64,000 nucleotides of DNA from a virus, in IMG/VR virus record IMGVR_UViG_3300032334_000315, positions 90,690 through 154,689 of that record; one strand, 5' to 3'. Shown here piece after piece: positions 49,110 to 56,931 of this stretch; position 1 is the first letter of the stretch; each line of letters opens with the position of its first letter. The notes under the pieces are model-generated. The model made no database searches and was not told where the DNA came from. It worked only from the letters and a program-made list of their open reading frames with translations. Both the position numbers and the translations under genes were made by a program.

Positions 49110-49802
49110 TCATGCGAACTCCGACAAACTGGCTTTAAGCCTACGCTCGTAGCCATCGCGCACACGAACCAAATCAGCCACATAATCATTTCGCTTGCCT
49201 TCAAACACATCAAAATCACCTTCGTCTGATACAATCAGAATTGCAAAGTCCAGTGTACGGATGCTAGTGTGCTCCTCGAACATGATAGAGTAAGCGGTGG
49301 CCTGTAAGAAATAATCGTGGATTTGGTCGCGTGTTTTCTGGCGTATGGATGTTTTGAAATCAACCACAGTTGGCTTGCCATTCCATTCGCAGATAAGATC
49401 GGCTGTGCCAGCAATGCGAAGAATGTCGGAATACATTGCTGATTCTGTAGCATACACCAACTGGAGATTGGTGTCAACGCATTTCTGCACCTTGCGGAAT
49501 CTTTCAACAGTGGCTGGCATTTCTTTAGCCAAATTCAAATCATCACCAAGAATATATTTCTCCATGATAGAATGAAGGGCTGTACCACGCCTAGCAGCTC
49601 CCTGGCTGATCTTATTAGCCTCGTCCGCACCCACGCGAGCGCGCCACTCCGCGATGGACTTTTTCTTTTCTGGCTGAGAAGAAAGGACAGTTGTGATTGA
49701 TGGGTAGACGTTTGCCTCAGGCGTCGAATACCGACGCCCAAGGTCTGTGTTGATCTGCTTTGCTTTTGGCAAATCTATGTGCATATCAAAGTCAAATTTC
49801 AA
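49110..49802 (-). CDS. PD-(D/E)XK nuclease (RecB/Cas4-like exonuclease)
   Basis: 230 residues. YPSITTVLSSQPEKKKSIAEW, GTALHSIMEKYI, then the nuclease core RIAGTADLICEWNGKPTVVDFKTS (D in GTADL, DFK in VVDFKTS) and a C-terminal QATAYSIMFEE match the PD-(D/E)XK exonucleases common beside PhoH in T4-like phages. Catalytic D and K are in place, with H73-type and Q residues of the RecB family (ALHSI, QATAY). Likely processes DNA ends. Overlaps the PhoH gene stop by 4 nt (ATGA). Confidence 0.85.
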   Translation of the reverse strand: MKFDFDMHIDLPKAKQINTDLGRRYSTPEANVYPSITTVLSSQPEKKKSIAEWRARVGADEANKISQGAARRGTALHSIMEKYILGDDLNLAKEMPATVERFRKVQKCVDTNLQLVYATESAMYSDILRIAGTADLICEWNGKPTVVDFKTSIRQKTRDQIHDYFLQATAYSIMFEEHTSIRTLDFAILIVSDEGDFDVFEGKRNDYVADLVRVRDGYERRLKASLSEFA

Positions 49803-50587
49803 TTTATGATGCCTCGCTCTTCCAGATTGATTCGTGTAATTATATAGTCTTTCACGAAGCCCGAGCGGACGATATCACCTTTCTCAAACTTTACAATTTC
49901 AAAGGACTTCATATGGTCTGCAATCTTCAAAAGATTTGGCATGCCAGATCCTTCGCGCATGTAGTCCTTCTGGTTGAAGTCGCCACATAGAATGATACGA
50001 CAACCTTCACCAACACGGGTCATAATGGTATTCAATTCAGCATCGCTCATGTTCTGGCATTCATCCACGATGATGATGCTATTCTTGTATGTGATACCGC
50101 GAAGGAATGAAGTGGTGCAAAATTCAATGTAGTGATTTGTTTTGAACCACTCATATGGATTTGGCTTGTCAACTAACTCAGCACATATTGCGGAGTAAGG
50201 TGCTTCATAGACTGCGGCCTTTTCCTTCGCGCTACCTGGAAGAAATCCAATGTCACGCGATGGTACTACGCTGCGAATGATAACGATAGGCTTTGGAGCT
50301 TCACCAGATAATACCGAATGGAGTGCGAGATATAGAGAAAGGAATGTCTTACCAGAACCAGCGACACCATGCAGAATCATATTCTTGCCTGCATCATATG
50401 CCTCGAACACTTTACGCTGTGCTTCTGTCTTTGGTATAATCGACTTCAATCGTGGTGGTGGTACAAACGACGGTTGGCCGTATGATTTTGTCTTTCGCTT
50501 TTTTTCTTTTCTACCTCGTCTTGTAATGTACTTATCTGCCTCTTGCTCTAGGAACTTCTCGTTAACCACCTCAGCGACTAGGGACAT
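49799..50587 (-). CDS. phoH: PhoH-like ATPase
   Basis: 262 residues. Walker A GVAGSGKTFLS, Walker B IIIVDECQNM and sensor LCGDFNQ identify a PhoH-type P-loop NTPase/RNA-helicase-like protein. The N-terminal 50 residues are basic (RRGRKEKKRKTKSY). PhoH is frequent in T4-like phages of aquatic bacteria and is often linked to the phosphate-starvation response, but its role in phages is not settled. GGAGAAT ribosome site. First gene of a unit with the nuclease. Confidence 0.9.
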   Translation of the reverse strand: MSLVAEVVNEKFLEQEADKYITRRGRKEKKRKTKSYGQPSFVPPPRLKSIIPKTEAQRKVFEAYDAGKNMILHGVAGSGKTFLSLYLALHSVLSGEAPKPIVIIRSVVPSRDIGFLPGSAKEKAAVYEAPYSAICAELVDKPNPYEWFKTNHYIEFCTTSFLRGITYKNSIIIVDECQNMSDAELNTIMTRVGEGCRIILCGDFNQKDYMREGSGMPNLLKIADHMKSFEIVKFEKGDIVRSGFVKDYIITRINLEERGIIN

Positions 50588-50627
50588 ATAATTCTCCGTT
50601 GGATGTTACAGGAACATAACGAACGTG

Positions 50628-50861
50628 CTACCAAACATTTACCGTACTTCTAGGGTGCTTCTTTTTGATTGTCTTGAGGATATCATTGAAGCCCGAGTCG
50701 GGTTTATTGCGGGATGAGATTACGCCTGACACGATTGGAGGCGCGGAAAGACTTTGACGTAGGTGGGGATTTTCTGCGAGATACTTTTCCAGCTCTGAGT
50801 ATGACATGAACTCGCTGGTAATCTCGTTGGTCTGAATATTCTCAATACTGTACATGGGCAT
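50628..50861 (-). CDS. Small conserved phage protein (FmdB-like)
   Basis: 77 residues. MPMYSIENIQTNEITSEFMS, PHLRQSLSAPPIVSGVIS, then DSGFNDILKTIKKKHPRSTVN is a conserved small protein in T4-like phages, sometimes called FmdB-like, although the cysteines of FmdB are missing here. It starts 31 nt from a late promoter box that overlaps a divergent one, so it is probably expressed late. Function unknown. Confidence 0.65.
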   Translation of the reverse strand: MPMYSIENIQTNEITSEFMSYSELEKYLAENPHLRQSLSAPPIVSGVISSRNKPDSGFNDILKTIKKKHPRSTVNVW

Positions 50862-50891
50862 AGTGAAAAGTTCTCTCTGTGGTTCTAATTC

Positions 50892-50903
50892 TATTTATAA
50901 ATA
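50892..50903. promoter_or_regulatory. Interlocked divergent late promoters
   Basis: TATTTATAAATA contains TATAAATA on the plus strand (50896-50903) and on the minus strand (50892-50899), sharing four bases. The plus box serves 50922, the minus box serves 50861. Start codons are 19 and 31 nt away. Confidence 0.75.
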
Positions 50904-50921
50904 ACTGTAAAGGAGAAAATC

Positions 50922-51203
50922 ATGGATCAATGGTTCAAATTAGTTGCTGAAGTTGGCTTCCCTATCGCGGCTGCGTGTGCGGGTGGCTATTTCGTATTCC
51001 TCACAATGAAGTTCATTCTAGCAGGTGTTATGTCCAGTGTCAAGGGACTATCTGGCATCATCACCGCGCTGGACAATCGAGTAAAGACAATGAACCACGA
51101 TGTTATTCGTATTGACACGCTGGTTTCTAATGCTCTTGGTGTGAAGCCAGATGTGGATCGTATCGCAAGAGCTGATGGTAAGAATGATGCAAGGAGAGAC
51201 TGA
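50922..51203 (+). CDS. Small membrane protein, paralogue 1
   Basis: 93 residues. N-terminal GFPIAAACAGGYFVFLTMKF is a membrane helix; a second weak hydrophobic stretch follows (ILAGVMSSVKGLSGIITAL). The C-terminus is helical and charged. Similar to the next gene in layout (GFPI-A-x-G-G-Y then LDR/LIDR segment and charged helix), so they are paralogues. AAAGGAG ribosome site and late promoter. Holin-like or envelope role is possible, not shown. Stop overlaps the next ATG (TGATG). Confidence 0.65.
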   Translation: MDQWFKLVAEVGFPIAAACAGGYFVFLTMKFILAGVMSSVKGLSGIITALDNRVKTMNHDVIRIDTLVSNALGVKPDVDRIARADGKNDARRD

Positions 51204-51643
51204 TGGACGGTATTGCTGATCTGATAAACAAATATGGCTTTCCTATTGTCGCAGCTGGTGGCATGGGCTACATGATTTATTATGTGTGGACATGGGCCAC
51301 AAAAGAAATCAAACCTGTTACAAGCGAAGCGTCTACCGTTCTCATTGCTTTGATTGACCGCATTCGTATGCTCGACAACGACCTTATTCGTTTGAACCAG
51401 AAAATCAATATTGTTCTTCAGTTGCGTGGTAAAGAGATTGAATCCGAGCGCCACTTGCATGACGTTGAGACGGCAGCTAAAGCACAAGCTCGTGAACTAG
51501 AAGCTGCGGACAAACAGGTCAAAGCTGCTGAAGAACTAGCAGCCAAGCATCATAACAATGCTGTCGAAGTAAATGGTAGGCCCGTAGCGAACCCAGAGCA
51601 AAATACCAAGCAAGAGCCAAACCAGAAAAATAAGAAAGTATAA
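51203..51643 (+). CDS. Small membrane protein with coiled-coil tail, paralogue 2
   Basis: 146 residues. One N-terminal membrane helix (GFPIVAAGGMGYMIYYVWTW), then VLIALIDRIRMLDNDLIRLN, then a long charged helix (ESERHLHDVETAAKAQ, ELEAADKQVKAAEELAAKHH) that should form a coiled coil, and a polar end rich in N/Q/K. Coupled to paralogue 1. Converges with the adenylate cyclase gene, 4 nt apart. Two late-expressed membrane proteins near no recognisable lysozyme make a lysis role conceivable. Confidence 0.65.
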   Translation: MDGIADLINKYGFPIVAAGGMGYMIYYVWTWATKEIKPVTSEASTVLIALIDRIRMLDNDLIRLNQKINIVLQLRGKEIESERHLHDVETAAKAQARELEAADKQVKAAEELAAKHHNNAVEVNGRPVANPEQNTKQEPNQKNKKV

Positions 51644-51647
51644 TATC

Positions 51648-53705
51648 TTACTTGCTGTTGGTACGGAATACGCCATCCCAATCCTTAGGTAGAGGATTCT
51701 TTTTATAGTCCTCCACGCGCTCTTTCATCATTTCATAATACTCTCTTAGATCACCACCAAATGCCGATTCGAGTACGTGGAAATAATTTTCAAGTCTGTC
51801 CCATTCCTGTGCGCGATAGTATTTGATGAAGTCTGCGTGTGTGCGAGCATACGCCTTATTGATACCAATCTTTTCAACGATGGTGTATATCTTCACACCT
51901 TCGCTCTTACCCTTCACAGCAAGGCAATCAAGTTCCACACATAGATATTCATCCTTCACATATTCATAAGTCTTAGGACCAATGACCATCTTCACATGAT
52001 ATGGCTTGCTCTGCCCTTCCAGGCGCGAGGCTAGATTGACAGTATCACCGAGGCAAGTATAATCAAAACGTTGGTTACTACCCATATTGCCAACCACAAC
52101 GGAGCCTGTGTTAATCCCAAGACCCATACCAAAGGGTGGAACACCCTCAGTGGCGATCTCTTTGTTAAATCGTTCCAAATCACCTAACATCTCCAGTGCT
52201 GTTTTAACTGCATGTAATGCATGGTCTGCGTCATCAAGTGGCGCATTCCAGAATGCCATCTGCGCGTCACCGATATACTTATCTAGTGTGCCATCGTTCT
52301 GAATTATCTTAGCTGTCATCGCTGTCATGTAGCGATTCATTATTTTCGTAAGGCCCTGTACGTCATTACCGTAATGTTCAGAGATAGTCGTAAAGCCCCT
52401 AACGTCAGTAAACATGATAGATAGCTCACGGGTCTCTCCTCCCAAGCACAATAGTTCTGGATTCTTTTGTAGTTTCTCGACTAGTGCAGGTGAAAGGTAA
52501 GTACCGAACTGCTTTTTGATTTGTTGCTTTAGTCTAAACTCGCGAGCGAAATTGTTGAATACCAAGTGCCCATATACAACAGTTATAGCCAATACGATAT
52601 AGCTTGCATCCCATAGCTGTAACTCTGTTTTGAATAAATAATAACTCGCTGCTGATACTCCAACCACAATGAAAGCGTAGAATGGAACCGTTAACGCTAC
52701 CGTCAGTCTTGGAACTATATGGAGCAATAGTAGTAGCATGGTGGTTAGTAGTGCTCCTTCTATTAGCCTTCCTACGTTGGGGCGAGAAATAGAAGTTCCG
52801 TCTACCAGTGTTTGGAGTGTCTGCGCCTGAATCTCATGGGCCCACTTCTCACCGATTGGTGTTGCTATGATACCACCAACACCTTCAATCGTTAGACCAA
52901 GAATAACAATCTTGTCCTTCACGCGAGCATCTATCTCGGTTGCTTCTAGCGTATCAAACTTGGTATTCCAAGTCAACCAGATACGACCTCTTTCATCGGT
53001 TGAGATTGGTGGAAAAGCTGGGACTCTTACAGCCTCTATTCCACCTTCGTTCGTCTTAACTTGAAAGCTAGGGTCTCCAGCAGCGACACGAATGGTCTCC
53101 AAAGGAATGCTAGGATAAAGACCAGATGCAATATTGACAAGTAGAGGCATACGGCGAACCACACCGTCCAATTCAGAGATTGTTGCGACCACACCAACGC
53201 CTGAGGCAACTTCGGCATACTGGTCAAGAGGGCGTAATCCACCAGGCCAACGATAGACAACCCTAGCAGGATCAACAGGACCGATAGCAGCGAACCCACG
53301 ACGAACCGAGTCAGGCTTACTGTTTTGAGTAGTAGGGGTTTGAGCGAGGACAACACCTTCAAGAGTTTTTGCCAGTTCATCATCGCCTCCTGCTCTATCT
53401 TTCTCAGAGAATAGAATAGGCGCAACGATTACCGAAGCGCCGTTCTCTTTTAGTTTATTGATTGTCTTTGCGATATCTCTGCGGTCAAATGGCCACTGAC
53501 CAAACTTCTCGACCGACTTCTCACCAAAGTTAACAATTACAATCTCTTCTGATTGTTTCTTCTCCAGAGAAGTTATGAAGAGGTCGAACGTATTCAATTG
53601 TAGCTTTTGTATTGGACTGGGATTGACCACATACAATGTCAACAGGAGACAGGCGCTGATGGCAACCATCCATGTGCTTGTAAGAAACTTGACTAGCTTT
53701 TCCAT
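51648..53705 (-). CDS. CHASE2-domain class III adenylate cyclase
   Basis: 685 residues. TM helix at 12-28; CHASE2 sensor about 30-300 (NTFDLFITSLE, IVIVNFGEKSVEKFGQWPFDR, IVILGLTIEG); three TM helices about 312-380; a linker; class III cyclase domain about 425-612. Catalytic residues are complete: metal-binding D434 (FTDVRGF) and D480 (KYIGDAQ), adenine-specifying K476 and D548/T550, transition-state N557 and R561 (NLASRLE). It should make cAMP from ATP in response to an outer signal. Last gene of the curli-type operon; its ATG overlaps the previous stop (TGATG). Very unusual in a phage. Confidence 0.92.
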   Translation of the reverse strand: MEKLVKFLTSTWMVAISACLLLTLYVVNPSPIQKLQLNTFDLFITSLEKKQSEEIVIVNFGEKSVEKFGQWPFDRRDIAKTINKLKENGASVIVAPILFSEKDRAGGDDELAKTLEGVVLAQTPTTQNSKPDSVRRGFAAIGPVDPARVVYRWPGGLRPLDQYAEVASGVGVVATISELDGVVRRMPLLVNIASGLYPSIPLETIRVAAGDPSFQVKTNEGGIEAVRVPAFPPISTDERGRIWLTWNTKFDTLEATEIDARVKDKIVILGLTIEGVGGIIATPIGEKWAHEIQAQTLQTLVDGTSISRPNVGRLIEGALLTTMLLLLLHIVPRLTVALTVPFYAFIVVGVSAASYYLFKTELQLWDASYIVLAITVVYGHLVFNNFAREFRLKQQIKKQFGTYLSPALVEKLQKNPELLCLGGETRELSIMFTDVRGFTTISEHYGNDVQGLTKIMNRYMTAMTAKIIQNDGTLDKYIGDAQMAFWNAPLDDADHALHAVKTALEMLGDLERFNKEIATEGVPPFGMGLGINTGSVVVGNMGSNQRFDYTCLGDTVNLASRLEGQSKPYHVKMVIGPKTYEYVKDEYLCVELDCLAVKGKSEGVKIYTIVEKIGINKAYARTHADFIKYYRAQEWDRLENYFHVLESAFGGDLREYYEMMKERVEDYKKNPLPKDWDGVFRTNSK

Positions 53706-53968
53706 CAGTATTGGCTAACGATATAAGGGCTATTGGGACAATTGAGACCACAAGTAACACTAAGACTAAAAGACTGAGGCGTGTTTCCAGATTGAGATAC
53801 AATAGCCGAGATATTATTGCCAGTGAAATTAAGGGTAGCACTATGATTAGCACCAGACTGAGTAATACTAACATTCTGTAAGGATCCTATGATGTTCACG
53901 GTTGCATTGTTCACTGTCTGCGATAGCGCAGGCGTTGTCATTAGAAGGAGCGCGATTAAAGTTTTCAT
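53705..53968 (-). CDS. Small secreted curlin-like protein
   Basis: 87 residues with a signal peptide (MKTLIALLLMTTPALS). The mature part has curlin-type beta units: NATVNIIGSLQNVSITQSG, then NHSATLNFTGNNISAIVSQSG; Q-x-G followed by N matches the CsgA/CsgB repeat. The C-terminus has CGLNC, which could form a disulfide. It may be a nucleator (CsgB-like) or minor subunit. TGATG overlaps on both sides tie it to FecR and the cyclase. Confidence 0.7.
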   Translation of the reverse strand: MKTLIALLLMTTPALSQTVNNATVNIIGSLQNVSITQSGANHSATLNFTGNNISAIVSQSGNTPQSFSLSVTCGLNCPNSPYIVSQY

Positions 53969-55077
53969 CAGTTGCCCTGCTTTATAGTTATCGTTGTGGT
54001 TCCAGCACTGTTTACCATCTGCGTCACTGAACCACCATCCTGAGTCAGATTCAATGTCATGTTATGCGTAGTTGCTACCGTTAGTTCCATATATGAGTTA
54101 TACGATTCGCGGTAGAGTACGACGTTATCCTGTTCAACAAAATACTTTAGGCCTGTTGAAGCATTATATTTAGGTAGTAACGCATTGAACTCCGCAAGCT
54201 CGTTAGTTAACATCTGTGAACTGGATAGGTCTAGAAAGTTCATTAAAAAATCACTATCAAGAAAGTTCTTATCTAGTTTGTTATACTCTGTAAGGTAGTT
54301 CTTTTCAAGTTCGCTGTATTTGAGAAAATCAATGCCAAGTAAATCTGCGTCTAGTACGTTTGCGATACGCTCAACTGGTTGCTCACGCACAACAGGTTTT
54401 GCTGGTGCTACGATAAGCATATTATTTATCTGATCCAAATTCAAGTTCATAATGCTGGATTTTGGTGTACTGATACTGGTCTGCACATTGACAGTCTCAA
54501 ATGGTTTGGTTAACCAGATAGTGCCCATATCCGTAGTAACAGATATGGAACCAACCACGCAGTCGCGTTCAATATTTCGCCAACCAGTAGGGCAAGAAGG
54601 AAGCAAAATAATAGTAGAACGACCAATCTCATCGACGGTACCTGAGAAATCAGTTCCGCGGACACCGATTGTTGCTGTTGGTGTTTCCACCATGACTTGT
54701 TGCGGATCTGATTTAGCAATTTGCCCGGATGCATATTTGATAGTGCCGAGCGCCATCTTGATGCCAAGCTTGCCAGTTTTCTTTTCACCGTCGTAAACAA
54801 AATTGTCAATGACAAGGCGGCTGTGCTCCGTTATCTGAACTTTCGTATCATCTTGGAATGTGATACCAGTTTTGCCATTCGCAGTCGTGATGGTATCTTT
54901 CATCTCAACGCCACTAGCTAGTGTGCTGGAAATCAAGTTAGCATCACGCTTTATTTCTGCTGGGCCTGTTTGCTCTGTGACCTTACCAACTTCACCTTTA
55001 CTGGTGGTTGGACTTAATAAGAAGAGTATTGCCAGAACCAGTGATTGTAGAAATGACCTTAGAGTCAACACCGCCAC
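53968..55077 (-). CDS. Secreted FecR-domain protein
   Basis: 369 residues. Start is probably GTG 55077, GTG 55071 or TTG 55068 (AAGGTGG upstream); all overlap the end of the curlin gene by 70-80 nt. Signal-type N-terminus (LRSFLQSLVLAILFLLSP). Residues about 30-200 are a FecR domain: DTITTANGKTGITFQDDTKV, ITEHSRLVIDNFVYDGEKKT, and ATIGVRGTDF. The C-terminal half (ELEKNYLTEYNKLDKNFLDS...) is not recognised and ends in a beta-rich, curlin-like SVTQMVNSAGTTTITIKQG. FecR-domain proteins often accompany CHASE2 cyclases in bacteria, from general knowledge. Confidence 0.85.
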   Translation of the reverse strand: MAVLTLRSFLQSLVLAILFLLSPTTSKGEVGKVTEQTGPAEIKRDANLISSTLASGVEMKDTITTANGKTGITFQDDTKVQITEHSRLVIDNFVYDGEKKTGKLGIKMALGTIKYASGQIAKSDPQQVMVETPTATIGVRGTDFSGTVDEIGRSTIILLPSCPTGWRNIERDCVVGSISVTTDMGTIWLTKPFETVNVQTSISTPKSSIMNLNLDQINNMLIVAPAKPVVREQPVERIANVLDADLLGIDFLKYSELEKNYLTEYNKLDKNFLDSDFLMNFLDLSSSQMLTNELAEFNALLPKYNASTGLKYFVEQDNVVLYRESYNSYMELTVATTHNMTLNLTQDGGSVTQMVNSAGTTTITIKQGN

Positions 55078-55675
55078 CTTGCTTTATATCTACAGTGTTT
55101 GTTGCACCTAAGATATTCACATCGGCTTCATGACCATTCGTAGATGCTACGCCTGTCTGAATGATGTTGACACTATTGCCACCACCACCGTCAATTAGAA
55201 CCGTACTCTTCGCACCCGCGACTGCGCTGGAATCATTCTCTATGTTTACGGTGTTGTTGTCTGTGTTTACCGTCACGTTGGATATCGTGAACCCCTCGGC
55301 CTTCTGCGTGATGGTATTGTTATCGCCTGTGATGGTGTTATTTAATGTTGAGCCAGTACATGTGCCACTGACACCGCATTGCATGTTGATGGTGTTGTTA
55401 TCACCAGTAACGAGTGAAGACGCGGTTACGCCATCGCCCTGAACATTGATGCTCATAAGGTTGGTGTTACCGATCTGGTCGATAGTGACAGTATTATTCT
55501 GCCCGTTGAATATTGCTTTGTCGGTAGAATTTCCAATCACGTTCGAATTGCCAGTCTGAGTCATAGAAATTGTAGAACCACTACCGATTTGGTCTACATA
55601 CACACTATTGCTCGCGGCGTTTGCATATTGAAGCATAACCAAGAATGACAAAAATGCCAGTCTTGTACGTTTCAT
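54998..55675 (-). CDS. Secreted curlin-repeat protein (candidate major subunit)
   Basis: 225 residues with a signal peptide (LAFLSFLVMLQYANA). The mature protein is built of curlin-type units: NSVYVDQIGSGSTISMTQTG, NTVTIDQIGNTNLMSINVQG, NSVNIIQTG and NTVDIKQGG, the V-x-I-x-Q-x-G-x-x-N rhythm of CsgA/CsgB amyloid. Intervening NNT-rich blocks (GDNNTINM, TGDNNTITQ, NTDNNTVNI) keep the same beta-helix spacing. A Cys pair (CGVSGTC) sits at about 98-104. It follows csgG by 5 nt with GAGG upstream. Predicted amyloid substrate of the CsgG pore. Confidence 0.82.
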   Translation of the reverse strand: MKRTRLAFLSFLVMLQYANAASNSVYVDQIGSGSTISMTQTGNSNVIGNSTDKAIFNGQNNTVTIDQIGNTNLMSINVQGDGVTASSLVTGDNNTINMQCGVSGTCTGSTLNNTITGDNNTITQKAEGFTISNVTVNTDNNTVNIENDSSAVAGAKSTVLIDGGGGNSVNIIQTGVASTNGHEADVNILGATNTVDIKQGGGVDSKVISTITGSGNTLLIKSNHQ

Positions 55676-55680
55676 TTTGT

Positions 55681-56484
55681 TTACCTCTTCTTGATACTCC
55701 AGAGCTTCTTTTTGGCTCCCTCTTTTATCATATCGACCACTGCGGCTTCTATTGCTATTCTAACTGCATATGTTGTAGGTTCATTCGCTGCTGTCCCAGC
55801 TTCAAACTCGACAGACCTCGTACCTGCATCAACAAACTTAAACACATTCGCACCTGCGCTGGTGCTTAGAATAGTCTTAGATGATCCAGTGGACAACAGG
55901 ACTTCACCTGTGTTTATGGATATCAAACGCAGAACCACCGTGACTTCATCCTTACGGTACTCTTGGTTGGCTCCAACGCCAAGGAATCGTGCGCCAATAC
56001 CACCAGTGCCAATGTTTGAATCAAAGCCAACAATACCACCATCAATCATAATGCCTGCGACGGTTAGTGGTGTAAGCGGCTTTGCCTGATCCTTTTCGTA
56101 TAGCTCACGTTGGCTACGAATGAGCTGGCGTTCCTTCACCAGGTTCTCAAGCGAGGCCCGCTCTACCACTTGAAACCACCGACCTCTACCGGCGTCCTGG
56201 AGAGCTTTTATGAGGAATACCTCTGCACCCTGCGTGACTGCGGAACTCAAGCTGGCAAAGTTGGTAGCCGGCTTGCGTTGACCAGTCATATCCGGGAAGC
56301 GGTAGACGGCAATCGGAATTACCGGACCATCCACACCTCTCATATTAGCCAACTCATTGAACCGCTTGTTCATAATAATCTCTGGTGCGTCCGCTACCTC
56401 TTCAATCACATCCTTTGACATAAGCGTTGGCTGGCAACCAGCTACCAACAAACACGCAAGAACCATACCAAAAATCTTTACCAT
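55681..56484 (-). CDS. csgG: CsgG-type curli secretion lipoprotein
   Basis: 267 residues (E. coli CsgG 277). Lipobox LLVAGC with C17 for outer-membrane lipidation. Family blocks: IPIAVYRFPDMTGQRKP, LIKALQDAGRGRWFQVVERA, LENLVKERQLIRSQRELYE, and GGIVGFDSNIGTGGIGARFL, VVLRLISINTGEVLLSTGSSKTI. CsgG forms a nonameric outer-membrane pore (type VIII secretion) through which curlin is exported. The gene overlaps csgF by 7 nt in another frame, the same F-then-G proximity as in host curli loci, though the E. coli order is csgDEFG. Confidence 0.95.
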   Translation of the reverse strand: MVKIFGMVLACLLVAGCQPTLMSKDVIEEVADAPEIIMNKRFNELANMRGVDGPVIPIAVYRFPDMTGQRKPATNFASLSSAVTQGAEVFLIKALQDAGRGRWFQVVERASLENLVKERQLIRSQRELYEKDQAKPLTPLTVAGIMIDGGIVGFDSNIGTGGIGARFLGVGANQEYRKDEVTVVLRLISINTGEVLLSTGSSKTILSTSAGANVFKFVDAGTRSVEFEAGTAANEPTTYAVRIAIEAAVVDMIKEGAKKKLWSIKKR

Positions 56485-56918
56485 GCTAAACTCCCGTAGG
56501 GAACCACAACCTCTGTGACGCTACCAGCTGCGTCGGTTATTCGTAATGTAATCTGAGAACCATCCGATGACCATTGGACATTGTTGGTTGCTATGCTAAA
56601 TGTGCCAGATGTGGCGCCGTTGTCGGAGAACAGTTGCTCGGCTATCTTCTGCGAGAGTGTAGCATATACGCGGCTCTCGAGGTTATTGATAAACTTCGCA
56701 AGGTTCGTATTCTTAGCATCCGATGCAGCCTTAGCTGCGGCTGCTACCTTGTCGTCCATGATCTTTTGGCGTCGTGTCTGTTCCAGATTCTCAATGGTTA
56801 GCACATGCGAAGAAAAGCCCACACCTGAGAAGGCGGGGCTTTTAAAATTGAACTGAAGTTCAGTCGCATATAGTGGCATTGCTACCACACATAACAAAGC
56901 TACTAGAAGCTTTCTCAT
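56478..56918 (-). CDS. csgF: CsgF-type curli assembly factor
   Basis: 146 residues (E. coli CsgF 138). Signal peptide MRKLLVALLCVVAMPLYA; the mature N-terminus TELQFNFKSPAFSGVGFSSH matches the conserved start of CsgF, which inserts into the CsgG channel and anchors the nucleator at the cell surface. A helical middle with RVYATLSQKIAEQLFS and a C-terminal beta part (ITLRITDAAGSVTEVVVP) also fit. First gene of the operon; the late box ends 5 nt before its ATG, and there is no good ribosome site, so translation may be leaderless or coupled to thyX. Confidence 0.93.
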   Translation of the reverse strand: MRKLLVALLCVVAMPLYATELQFNFKSPAFSGVGFSSHVLTIENLEQTRRQKIMDDKVAAAAKAASDAKNTNLAKFINNLESRVYATLSQKIAEQLFSDNGATSGTFSIATNNVQWSSDGSQITLRITDAAGSVTEVVVPYGSLAW

Positions 56919-56923
56919 GCACC

Positions 56924-56931
56924 TATTTATA
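56924..56931 (-). promoter_or_regulatory. T4-type late promoter (TATAAATA) of the curli operon, overlapping the thyX stop
   Basis: Exact TATAAATA on the minus strand; the thyX stop TAA lies within it and csgF begins 5 nt later. A T4 late transcript would start close to the csgF ATG. It indicates late expression of the cassette, separate from thyX. Confidence 0.75.
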
